Assembly: GCA_037501455.1 (NCBI GenBank)
Contig: CM074856.1
Location: 15,025,001-15,089,000, forward strand
Source: Lantana camara
Lineage: Eukaryota; Streptophyta; Magnoliopsida; Lamiales; Verbenaceae
DNA: 64,000 nt
Direction of reading: 5' to 3'
The position numbers and the translations under genes are program-made. Positions 1 to 9,300 of this stretch are shown here, in pieces. The notes below the pieces were generated by a model. That model was not told the DNA's origin, did no database searches, and saw nothing but the letters and a program-made list of their open reading frames with translations. Positions within the stretch are counted from its first letter, which is position 1. Every line of letters starts with the position of its first letter.

Positions 1-2
1 AA

Positions 3-278
3 AGAAGAGATAAGGCATGGGCTAAAATACACAGATATAAAGCAGCCGTGGCACAACAGTACAACAAGCGTGTGAGAGAAAGAACTTTCCAGCTGGGAGA
101 CTTGGTCTTGAAGAAAGTGGAAGTATCCAAACATGTGGGGAAATTAGATCCCAATTGGGAAGGTCCATTCAAAGTCATACAAATCAGAGCTAACAATACT
201 TACACCCTGGATACACTTCAAGGTGAGCGCTTGCCTCGCCCTTGGAATGCATGTAACCTCTGGCGGTTTTATGTTTAA
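3..278 (+). CDS. Integrase C-terminal end of Tat-1 polyprotein (5' partial)
   Basis: This is the last 91 codons of a gypsy pol polyprotein, open from the window edge. It carries the integrase C-terminal GPY/F-type segment seen as YNKRVRERTFQLGDLVLKKV followed by GKLDPNWEGPFKVI, and ends in a PRPWNACNLWRFYV tail. The same segment occurs at 34700-34940 in Tat-2 with a few substitutions. Integrase inserts retrotransposon cDNA into chromosomes, and this part helps bind DNA. The first in-frame Met-like position near 48 is internal, so the real start lies outside the window. No stop or frameshift is visible in this fragment. Confidence 0.8.
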   Translation, partial: RRDKAWAKIHRYKAAVAQQYNKRVRERTFQLGDLVLKKVEVSKHVGKLDPNWEGPFKVIQIRANNTYTLDTLQGERLPRPWNACNLWRFYV

Positions 279-684
279 AAGCTCTCTAGAAATGATGATG
301 TAACAATCCCACTAATGGGTTATATGTACTACTTCAAATCTCAAGTAAGTTATAATACCTTCTTTTGAATATTTCTATACTACTGCTTTTGAATTGCGCA
401 AATGGATAAGACCCACGTCCCTCGTTTCCACGAGCATGGTCGGCACTCCATTTCTATGGGTTACGTTTGCCAGCGCTCTAATCCACATGGGGGGACGCCA
501 TCATAAGGATAGCCTGGTAACGTCCACAACCAACCTGATGAATCGGAGGAAGATGCAAGGAAAATCCTAGTAGGCCTTGGTCGTTTGTCACAATGCCTTG
601 CGCTTGAAAACAGGATCGCCTGCAAGTCCTAAAAACTAACGGGCACAAGCGCGCTCGTACAACGGTGGCGTCATTCAGGAGAAC
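279..684. other. Tat-1 post-pol spacer
   Basis: About 400 bp between the pol stop and the tandem repeat. I see no credible ORF in it. Scattered CCTCG/CGAGG words match the vocabulary of the following repeat and of the LTR. Confidence 0.5.
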
Positions 685-1110
685 TTTCACAAGTCTTGAA
701 CGAGGGCAGTCTCTCAGTAAGACCCTCGTAATTACTCAAGACTTAGCAAAATTTCCAAGATTAAGAAGAAATTTCACAAGTCTTGAACGAGGGCAGCCTC
801 TCAGTAAGACCCTCGTAATTACTCAAGACTTAGCAAAATTTCCAAGATTAAGAAGAAATTTCACAAGTCTTGAACGAGGGCAGCCTCTCAGTAAGACCCT
901 CGTAATTACTCGAGACTTTAGCAAAATTTCCAAAATTAAGAAGAAAATTTCACAAGTCTTGAACGAGGGCAGCCTCTCAGTAAGACCCTCGTAATTACTC
1001 AAGACTTAGCAAAATTTTCTAAGTGAAAAAGGAAAAATTTATACAAGTCTTGAATGAGGGCAGTCTCACAATAAGACCCCCATGATTACTCAAGACTCAG
1101 TAAAAATTTT
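685..1110. repeat. Five tandem ~87-bp units, each with an inverted repeat
   Basis: Units begin at 685, 772, 859, 948 and about 1038, giving periods of 87, 87, 89 and about 90. Each unit contains AAGTCTTGA..CGAGGG followed 12-15 bases later by CCCTCG..TCAAGACTT, which can fold as an interrupted hairpin. The first three units are nearly identical and the last is the most diverged. An open frame at 665-994 is only a by-product of the repeat. Such spacer repeats are common in Tat elements. Confidence 0.85.
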
Positions 1111-1381
1111 CAAGTTTCAGAGACTTAACTAAGTAATGCAATTTTTACTAAGCATGTTACACACAATCTTATTGTTACGAGACTTGTTTACAGCAAGCGC
1201 GAAGTAAAACCTCACAATCAAGAAAAAGGAGAACATTATGAAGAAAATGAAGAATTTTATTAATAAAGGCTCTTCGCCAGAAGTTACATAATAAAGGCTC
1301 AAGGATTCCATAACATCTTTACAAAGAAAAGCACTAAGTCATGGGAAGGAGAATTGCAACATAAATGGAGGAGAAGAAACT

Positions 1382-4360
1382 TCAAGCGGCGGGAGCGACG
1401 TCTTCATCCAGAACCACCAAGATGTTTTGTGCCACAGGACCATGAACTGGGCCCTCGGGCTCTTGTGCTGGAGGGGCATTTTCCTCTTGGTGCTGGACAG
1501 CTGGGGGCTCAGGCTCATGGTTTCCAGGCGCTTGCAGAGCATTGGGCTCATTGGCATTATCGGCAGGAACGGGGATGTTTTTGGCATTAGGAGCTGAAGC
1601 GTTAACAGTAGGCTCCGGAGGCTCGTTTGCTTGAGGGTTCTCAGAAATAGTGCCGGCATTATTGTTCCCCTCATTCCGTACGGCTTGGGAGGCTTCTTCT
1701 GGAGGATGGGCAACCATGTACTCATCTTGAATGAGATTCACTAGGAAATTGTATTCCGGCTCAAAGATGCTGGCCTCAGGATCATCACGATCATCATCAT
1801 CCTCCTCGCAGCGCTCGTTAAACATGAGCCCCATGCCTTGCGCATTGCGGATGGCCGCATCCGTCAAGCCCTTAAAGATGCCCTGCTCGATCACCAAATT
1901 GAACACTTTCTGGGCTTCATCGAGGCAGTGGAGGGAAGCTGCAAAATTGAACGCCTTGGAGTGACAGAATTTGATGAGCGCTTCCTTGTTGGATTGCTCA
2001 ATGCGACGAGGGACTTGGTTCATGGCGTCAGCATATTTCCTTTCCGCCTTCTCGGTCATCGTCCTCCAGGCGTTGCGCTCATCAGTAAGCTTCTTATGAT
2101 TCTCCTCCAACTGTCTTAATTGGTTGCGCCAACTCCTTCGATCGTCCTCAGCATTCTTGAAGTCATCTTGCAACTTCTTCATTTCGTCCTCCATCCTTTT
2201 GTACTCATCCTTAAGGGACAGATACTTGACCGTCTCAGTGTCCAACTCCTCCTGAAGCTGGGCGGGATCATTCGAGCATGCCATCTTCTTATATTTTGCC
2301 TTCCGGTCAGCGTAAACCGTGGCGCGCATCTGGATATTCTTTGCCCTCTGGAGCACTTGCTGCACGGGCTCGAAAAAGGCAAAAATGTTAACAAATAAAT
2401 TGAAGAACAATACTTTCAGAGAGATGGAAATTACAAAGGAAAGGAAGCTTACGGAGATAAGGGCTTGAACCATGTCGCTTGTCACCTTCTTCACAGACTC
2501 GGAGTACAGGTGCTTGTGGTCCGCAGAAAATTGGGCCCTCTCGTATAGATTTTGGCTAATACCATGGGACAATGTCCCATGCCTTAGCAATATTGCACCC
2601 CCGTCTGCGGAGCCCTTGTAGCTCCTGTCCCCCGGAGGTCAAAGTCCCATAAATGCTCCTCTTTCGAGAAGGAAGTTTCGCCATCGCTACCCTTGGGGCC
2701 TTCCACAACCTGCTTGCCCTTGCTTGTTATCGCGAAGGCAACGGGCATCCTCTTCCTCTTGCGGGAGGGTTGGCTGGAGCCCTCCTGAGCCTCGTTTATT
2801 ACCACGCTCGCAGGGGGCCTCATTTGGTTGACAGCGTTAGGGTTGGCCCCCCTCGTATTTGCAGAGGCTAGAGTCCGTACCACCAGGCGATTTTCAGTAT
2901 TCGCCGCTCTATTCTCCCCTCGCTCTTGCGGCCCTTGAGCGCCAGGGACGGCGCTTGAGCTGGCGCCTCGGTGGCCGCCACGACCGTCACCTCGGCCTGC
3001 ACCACGGCCTCGGGGATTTTGTTGGTCATCTTGTTGAGCCTGACACCTGTTAGCGTTGGCGAAGCGAGCGGCTTGTCTGATTCCTCCAACCATCTCTAAA
3101 ATATCTACTCCTGTAGAGAAGGCGAAAACGAGGGTTAGAAACCCTTAAATATATCTTACAAAATACAAGTTACAAAAGCAAAGCATGGTTAGCATCCCTA
3201 TCTAAAAATTAGCACCCTAAAGTCTAACCATCTCTCTCCACATCTCGAGCAGGAGGGTGGCTGAGATAATGGGGATCGTTAGTAAGCCCGCAGAGGAACA
3301 TGAGTTCCGCATTGTCTATCCAATCCTTGGCTCGAATTAGATGGCCCTCGTCCCTCAGTGCCACAGCTAAATTCTTGGCTCAGTCCTTAGGAAAGGTAGA
3401 TTCCAAGCGGCTCTTTACCAGGGATCCCTTCCCATGAGATATCCATTCTCGGGCCACCCCAAAATCATCATCTTCTGGGGCTCTGACAAAAATATATTTC
3501 TCCTTCCAATTTGGGCCATAAGTGGTGGAGGGAGAATTAATCAGTTTTAAGTGGGTCTTCGCTTGAATGTAATAGAAGTAACCGGCCTCAGTTGACGAGC
3601 GCGGTGAGCTCACTACTTGGACTAAGGCATTGAAATTTCACATGAAGGGCTCGAATCTAGCGCACTTCATGAGGATTACGAAGCTTGTTATCAAGGCGAG
3701 TCCGTTGGGCACAATTTGTGAAGGGCAGAGATTCAAATCATTTAGAATAGAGGTGACTGGGACTGGAATTGGAAACCGTAGGCCTCCCGAGCCAATTGCA
3801 TCCATGAATACCGCCATCTCGCCAGGTGGGGAATGGTTGGCGCTCTCGTGCTTATCAGGGATCCTCCATTTGTAGCGTGCGTCCCAATAGATTGGGGCCA
3901 TAGCAGACTTTACTTCTCCCAGAGTGATGGTGTTGGGAGTCTCGTCCGGGGTGCGATCGGTCGTCTGCATGCCCGAGCCTTCACCCTCGTTGGGCCCTTT
4001 GGTTTTCTTAGTTTTCTTGGGCTTCTGAGTTTTCTTGCCCTTGCCCTTGTCACTAGATCTCTCTGAGGGCCCAGCTCCTTCCTCGGGTTCCGGAGCCGAG
4101 GCTGTAACAGCCACCGTCACGGTGTGGCGATAGGGATGGGTTGCGCTCTCTGTTATCGGGAGAGTCACCCCCTGCCTCTCCGCCTCCCTTACCAAATTCA
4201 TCTTTTTAAAGAGATGTTCAACCCCACATGGGTTCCTTTCATCTATGGCCATAACGGCCGCGTCCAACTCCTCATCCTTGGGAGAACCTGGAGGAGATGA
4301 GCTCTGGGTAGCCATGTCTTCCACTTCACGGGCGTACTCTTCTACGTGATCTCTAGCCAT
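1382..4360 (-). pseudogene. Decayed antisense gene of Tat-1 (plant retroelement accessory ORF)
   Basis: On the minus strand a coding region runs from ATG at 4360 to a stop at 1382, opposite to gag-pol. Piece 1 (4360-3638) is Ser/Pro/Lys-rich and then has a domain-like end. An in-frame TGA at 3638-3640 leads in the same frame into piece 2 (to 3380; GYFYYIQ, NWKEKYIFV), which resembles the plant putative gypsy-type transposon domain. Another in-frame TGA follows at 3380-3382. Piece 3 (3093-2584) is basic, Arg/Gly-rich and nuclear-signal-like (PSRKRKR). A frameshift near 2590 leads into piece 4 (2590-1382), with a long charged coiled coil and an acidic, Pro-rich tail. A 93-bp in-frame intron seems to lie inside piece 4. 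Function is unknown. Two stops and a frameshift make this copy a pseudogene unless some lie in introns. Confidence 0.7.
2360..2452 (-). other. Likely 93-bp intron in the antisense gene
   Basis: On the minus strand GTAAGC at 2452 and GTGCAG ending at 2360 bound 93 bp rich in T. Translated in frame it gives 31 residues of hydrophobic sequence that interrupt an otherwise hydrophilic coiled-coil protein. The length is a multiple of three with no stop, so it is easily misread as a membrane segment. Confidence 0.6.
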
Positions 4361-4640
4361 GAATATGGTGGAATTTGGGAAAGATATGAGGATTTTGGAA
4401 GCAAGGAGTGTTCGGAAAGATTTGGGATTTCTGGAAAAGTAGAGCCTAAAGAATTACTAAATCCTAATTTGATTCTAAGGTTAGCAAAGTTAGAAGATTT
4501 CACCGTGAATTACCTTGGATTTTCTGGAAAAACTGGGAAGAAGGTTGTGAGTGCCGGAAACTTGTTTGCGAAGAGCTTTTCTGCAAAAGGGTGCTCTGAA
4601 GATTTGTTCGCGTAAAAGATGGAATGGGTACCGAATCCCT

Positions 4641-4648
4641 TATTTATA
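4641..4648 (-). promoter_or_regulatory. TATA box for the antisense gene
   Basis: TATAAATA on the minus strand, about 281 bp upstream of the antisense ATG at 4360. It lies inside the element and outside the LTR, which suggests the antisense gene has its own promoter. Confidence 0.55.
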
Positions 4649-4970
4649 GGGATGGAAGTTGGTACGTTTCTGGCAAAAAATTCAAAATTGCAATCATTTC
4701 CCGCCTAGGAAACCGTTCACTTTATTGAACCGTCACGCACTTCCCAAGTTTCACGCGCCCCACGCGCATCAGCATTTAATGCTTAGACGCTCCAAGTGGT
4801 CAGAAGAAAGGACTGCATTTAATGCATGGACGTTACAAGCTGTCAGATGAAGAGACCGCATTTATGACACAATCAGAAAGGTGATTGCCCAGCACGCTAC
4901 GCCTCATACGAGCGCCATGCTCGATGGATTGTATTGGAAGAATTTTACAGCCCTTATCACTAAAGACTAC

Positions 4971-4987
4971 AGAATTGGGGGGCAAAA
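4971..4987 (+). promoter_or_regulatory. Polypurine tract of Tat-1
   Basis: AGAATTGGGGGGCAAAA lies immediately before the TG that begins the 3' LTR. It is the expected plus-strand primer site of reverse transcription. Confidence 0.8.
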
Positions 4988-5807
4988 TGATGGGGTCAAA
5001 TACGCTCGTCCCACGTATGGACACGTGGCAACTCGAGATGACGACACATGGCCGCTTGTAGTTACGGTAATCTTACATGAGCGCTCAAACCCCTCAAGCG
5101 TCAATGACACGTGTCAACTCTGCTATGCGTGCAAGTGCCCAACATCGCCGCTCTACAACGAGCGCGATTCATTCTACATTGCTGACGTTCCAATCAATCA
5201 AGGGAGCCCCCTTCGAGCGCTACACTCCCTCAGGGAGGCTTCCACTCTAACTTATTACACAAGCCTTGGCCTTCATCCCCTAGCGGATTCCTTAGCCTCC
5301 AAGGCTCTTGGTTGACACGAGCGTGCTCTTAAGCCTTTGTTACCAACCCCCCCAAACGGCTCTCTGACACACCGTACATGCCCGTTCACCTACCACTGTT
5401 GCCAACACTAACTTTCACCAGTTTTTGCAGAAGATTCCTCCTAGGTTTCTCTCCCGCAGAGCCACGTGTTAGGGCAACATTTGGCCAGGACCACATGAGG
5501 TAAATGATTAAAGGGTCCCTGACCCTCAACTATAAATATGCATGTTCATCTCCTTCATTGTAAGCAACTTTCATTACTGCAACTCCATACTAAGCTTTTT
5601 TCTCTCTTTCAGATCTTCATCTGACTTGAGCGTCGGAGAGCCAAACTGGGAATCACCCCCCGTTCCCCCAACTTGGCCTTCTAACTTTGTCTGTGTGTTT
5701 GTCCTAGCAGGTAGAACCCCCTTCTTTTCCGGCGATCTTCCAGTGGTTTCCTCACCCAAACAAATTCTAAAGTGATTGAACTCTGTACCCCATATTCAGA
5801 CCCATCA
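4988..5807 (+). mobile_element. 3' LTR of Tat-1
   Basis: It begins TGATGGGG, aligning with TGATGGGC at 17520 in the Tat-2 5' LTR, and shares GTGATTG-containing sequence near the end (5771-5778 against 18499-18506). The proposed end is the CA at 5807, by analogy with Tat-2, where CA is followed by the primer-binding site. It is about 820 bp against 1021 bp in Tat-2. A TATA box (TATAAATA) lies at 5531-5538. The end coordinate is less certain than the start. Confidence 0.7.
5531..5538 (+). promoter_or_regulatory. TATA box in Tat-1 LTR
   Basis: TATAAATATGCATGT context, matching the position of TATAAATATGGGAATGCATG in the Tat-2 LTR. Confidence 0.6.
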
Positions 5808-6318
5808 TAATTATAATATTTTGACCCCATATTAAAATAAATGAACTTTTAATTGGTCCTTAAAATTAATAAATATTTTTTTTTATTTTATAAAAATTGA
5901 ATAAATTAATCCACAAATTATTATTTTTTAATATTTTAATGAAATTATTTACTGGTTCATATAATCTATATATGTATGCTCTAACTCGTCCTACATTAAA
6001 GAAAATAATAGCATACTTATTTATAATTTTATAATTATTCTTAATTTATTTTATAAAATAAGTTTAAACACAAAATTATAACCTTATCTTTAGTGGGTAA
6101 TTTTGGCTCGAATTTAATTTGGTCAAATTAATATAACGAGGGTGAATTAATACTAGAATTTTTTTGATGTCCTAATTTTTTTCCGACCCTAGTGATTAAT
6201 AATCCTAGAGTGGCCAGAGGCCTGTTGTCCATTTATATTGTAGCGTTTTGTGGCAAAACACAAATATTTCTGTCAATCCTCTTCAACAGAAATCAAAGCA
6301 AACAAGTTCTCAAGTGCA
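5808..6318. other. AT-rich DNA upstream of the CHY1-like gene
   Basis: About 500 bp between the Tat-1 LTR and the first exon, presumably the promoter and 5' UTR of the CHY1-like gene. I see no convincing TATA box among the many AT runs and no repeat or ORF. Confidence 0.4.
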
Positions 6319-6348
6319 ATGGCTTCTACTCATAGCGAAACAGACCAG
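6319..6348 (+). CDS. CHY1: CHY1-like exon 1
   Basis: ATGGCTTCTACTCATAGCGA starts a 10-codon exon ([10 protein letters not shown]) that leads in phase 0 into VLVEERSS. The donor is CAG|GCATGA, a GC donor. If unspliced, the frame stops two codons later. Confidence 0.7.
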
Positions 6349-9300
6349 GCATGAAAAAATTGAACTCTTTTTACTTGATTTTATTCCTTTTTGGATATTT
6401 AAAAATTATAGGAAAATAACTCCTAAAAAATCATTTTATATCAAAAAAAACATCTATGAAATTTTCTCCCAAAAACACCAATTCTATCAAGATTTTGGCA
6501 AATACCTAAAAATTCGAAAAAGAATAATCATATAACAATTTATTAATTACAACAAAGTCTCAAATCAAACCAAATGCAGTCCAACTATCAAGTAAAAATA
6601 ATTTTATTTATGAACTAGAAAAATAAAAGTATATTCGGCCTTTAGAATAGTTAATTTTTACCATTTAAGAAATTTGAAGGTAAAAGTTAGTGAGTGAACA
6701 TTATGGTAAGAAAACTTATTTTTTAACAGAAAAAAATAATGATAAGCGAACTTACATATATGTTTGGAACATTATTATTTGTTTTTTTTTTTTTCTTAGT
6801 TTTCCCCTTAATTTTATCCTTATAATATTTTTTTATTAAATTTTCTTAGGTTTTGGTGGAAGAGAGATCATCTTCAAGAATTCTCACTCTCAATAGACCT
6901 AAGCAGCTCAATGCACTGTCAGCTGTCATGGTGTGTAAAGTTCTCCTTCCTATAAAAGCATAAAATTTTAATTAAATTAATATATCATCGAGCAAATAAA
7001 CTATACCAATCAGCAGTATATGCCGATACGATTTCAAATTTGTAATAATTCTCTCTTCATTTTATCACAGGTATCGCGTTTATTGGAGCTTTTTCTTGCT
7101 TATGAGAAAGATTCTTCTGTTAAGTTAATTATTTTAAAGGTACATAGATTCAATTATTATTAGTAGGTACTTAACTTTTATCAGTTTTTCATCTTTTTGT
7201 CTTTTATAAAAAATTTATAATTTACTAATTTTCCTATGTCCATTAATAAAAGGGAAAAGGGAGAGCATTTTGTGCTGGAAGTGATGTTAAACCAGTTGTT
7301 CGTGATAGTAATCAAGGTAGAGTGTAGATTTCTAGTGCACTTATATTATTAATTTATAAGCAGTAGTATTTTTGTTCTGGGTTTAATGTGTGTTGTGGTC
7401 GAGTCGGGTTGAACTGGAAAATTTTATATTGTTATATTATTGATTGTTGGATTAGGAATGATCATATATGGAAGATTTTATTATTTTTTCACACTACCAA
7501 AAAAATCAGGATTAGTGACCGCCCGATCAGTCACTAATTTAATAAAAATGGATCACTGATCGACATCAGTGACCGACCTCGAGCAGTTGGTAAAAATCCA
7601 TAACTAATATATTCAGTGATCGATTTTTATCAGTCACTAAATTAGTGACCGATTAATATTAAAAAAAAGTAGTCACTAACTAAAATTTTCGATTTTGTTA
7701 AATCGGTCACAAAGCAATCACTAATTCAGTGACTGCATAAAATCGGTCACTAAAATTTCATGATTTCATCTTAATCAATTCCAAATTGTGACCGATCTTA
7801 ACAGCTAATAATCGGTCACTAATTTAACTATTTATTGATTTTATTTTAGTTATATTTTACATTTTTAATTCCTAGATTATTTTCATGCATTAATTAAAAA
7901 TTCAATCCAAATTAACAAAAATAATGACATCAAATTAAATACATAATTTTTTAATCATCATTACAAATGATCAAATTTAGAGTATATAATTTTCAAAAAC
8001 ACTAAAAACCAAACCAAAACGTTTTTCACCAAAAGTCTTCAATCATCTTCATTTGTTGCATATAAATACTTCAAAAATTACTTGTTGGATCCTCGTACCA
8101 AATTAGTTGCTTTTAAAATGTTGAACTTCTCCAAGCATTAGGCCAAAGTCGTCAATAAAGCTTCTTCGAAAATAGTTTCCAAGCTAATACTTGTTTTAAC
8201 TCGACCCTATACTTTCTCAATCTTTTCCATATACGGAAAATACTTTTAATAAAGAGTTATTTTTTCAATTACCTCTCCTTGCCGTTGATAATCGCATCTG
8301 TCCATAGCCGTCGAGTCTCGGCTCTGTCCATCGCCATCGAGTCTCGCCTCTGCCCGCCATCTTTGAGTCTCGCTTTCGCCATTGATTCTCCGGTGAGAGG
8401 AGAATGGCTTTTGGGGAGAAGAACTGAGGAGGAGGAGGCCATTTGGCTGGTCTAGGGTTTTTACCTCTAAGTCTGAATCTAATCTTTTGGGGTGACGAGG
8501 CAAGCAGGAGTCTTTCCAAAAAAATTTTAGCGGGGGTTATTTTCCTTAAAGTAATGAATTTTTTCCCCTCCAATTGTCTTCTAAACTTTTTGAGATGAAG
8601 CGGGAGTCTTTCTGCCTTTTTTTGGAGTTTTATTTTATTAAATTAATAAATAATTTCTAATATATTAAAATAACAAATAGCCTTATGATTAAGAGATAAA
8701 AATATTAAACTATATTAAAGTATCATACAGACTACATATTTAATTTTATAATGACTTTAATAATTATTTTTAAGAAATAAATGTTATAATTTTAAATATA
8801 CTTAATTAAATCAATAATACGTTTTCTAAATTTAGCATATGTAAAAATAAATCTCATCTTAAAAATAATATGTTATTTGATTTTTTGATTAAGTTTTTAA
8901 TGTTTAATTAAGTTTGCATCAATTATTAAACGAACTTTAATTGAACCGAACTCAAATGGTTTGATTTTAAATAGCTTATTATTAATTAATCAAATGAACA
9001 GTATCAATAACCAATCAGTGACCTATTAGAGTTCAGGTCATAAAATCAATGACCGATTAATGACCAATAAAATATCGATCATAAAATTAGTGACCGCATT
9101 ATATCTCAGTCAAACAATCTGTGACCGGTCTGTGAACGATAAGAATCGGTCATAGTATCAGTGACCGATCAATGACCGATTAATTCTTGGGTCACAAAAT
9201 CAGTGACTGATTAGTGACCCGTAAAACGTGGGTCACAAAATCAATAACCGATTAGTGACTTATTTTTTACTGAATTTATGCAGTCACTAATTATTATATA

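Larger units (their letters stand above)
1..5807 (+). mobile_element. Tat-1: 3' part of a Ty3/gypsy Tat-lineage retrotransposon
   Basis: The element enters from the left edge. In order it has the end of integrase (3-278), a spacer with a tandem repeat (about 685-1110), an antisense gene (4360 to 1382), a polypurine tract and a 3' LTR (4988-5807). The Tat lineage is inferred from close similarity of its integrase tail and LTR to Tat-2 at 17520, which has the Tat-type primer-binding site and an extra RNase H. An antisense ORF between pol and the 3' LTR is known from some Tat elements (for example maize Grande). The 5' half and the target duplication are outside the window or unreadable. Confidence 0.85.

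Noticed and set aside
665..994. 109-codon ORF with repeated FTSLERGQPLSKT units
   Set aside because: It is the translation of the tandem DNA repeat. The frame is lost when the period changes to 89 bp, and no start context or relative was seen.
685..1110. CRISPR-like array
   Set aside because: Units are contiguous 87-bp tandem repeats without unique spacers, in a plant retrotransposon.
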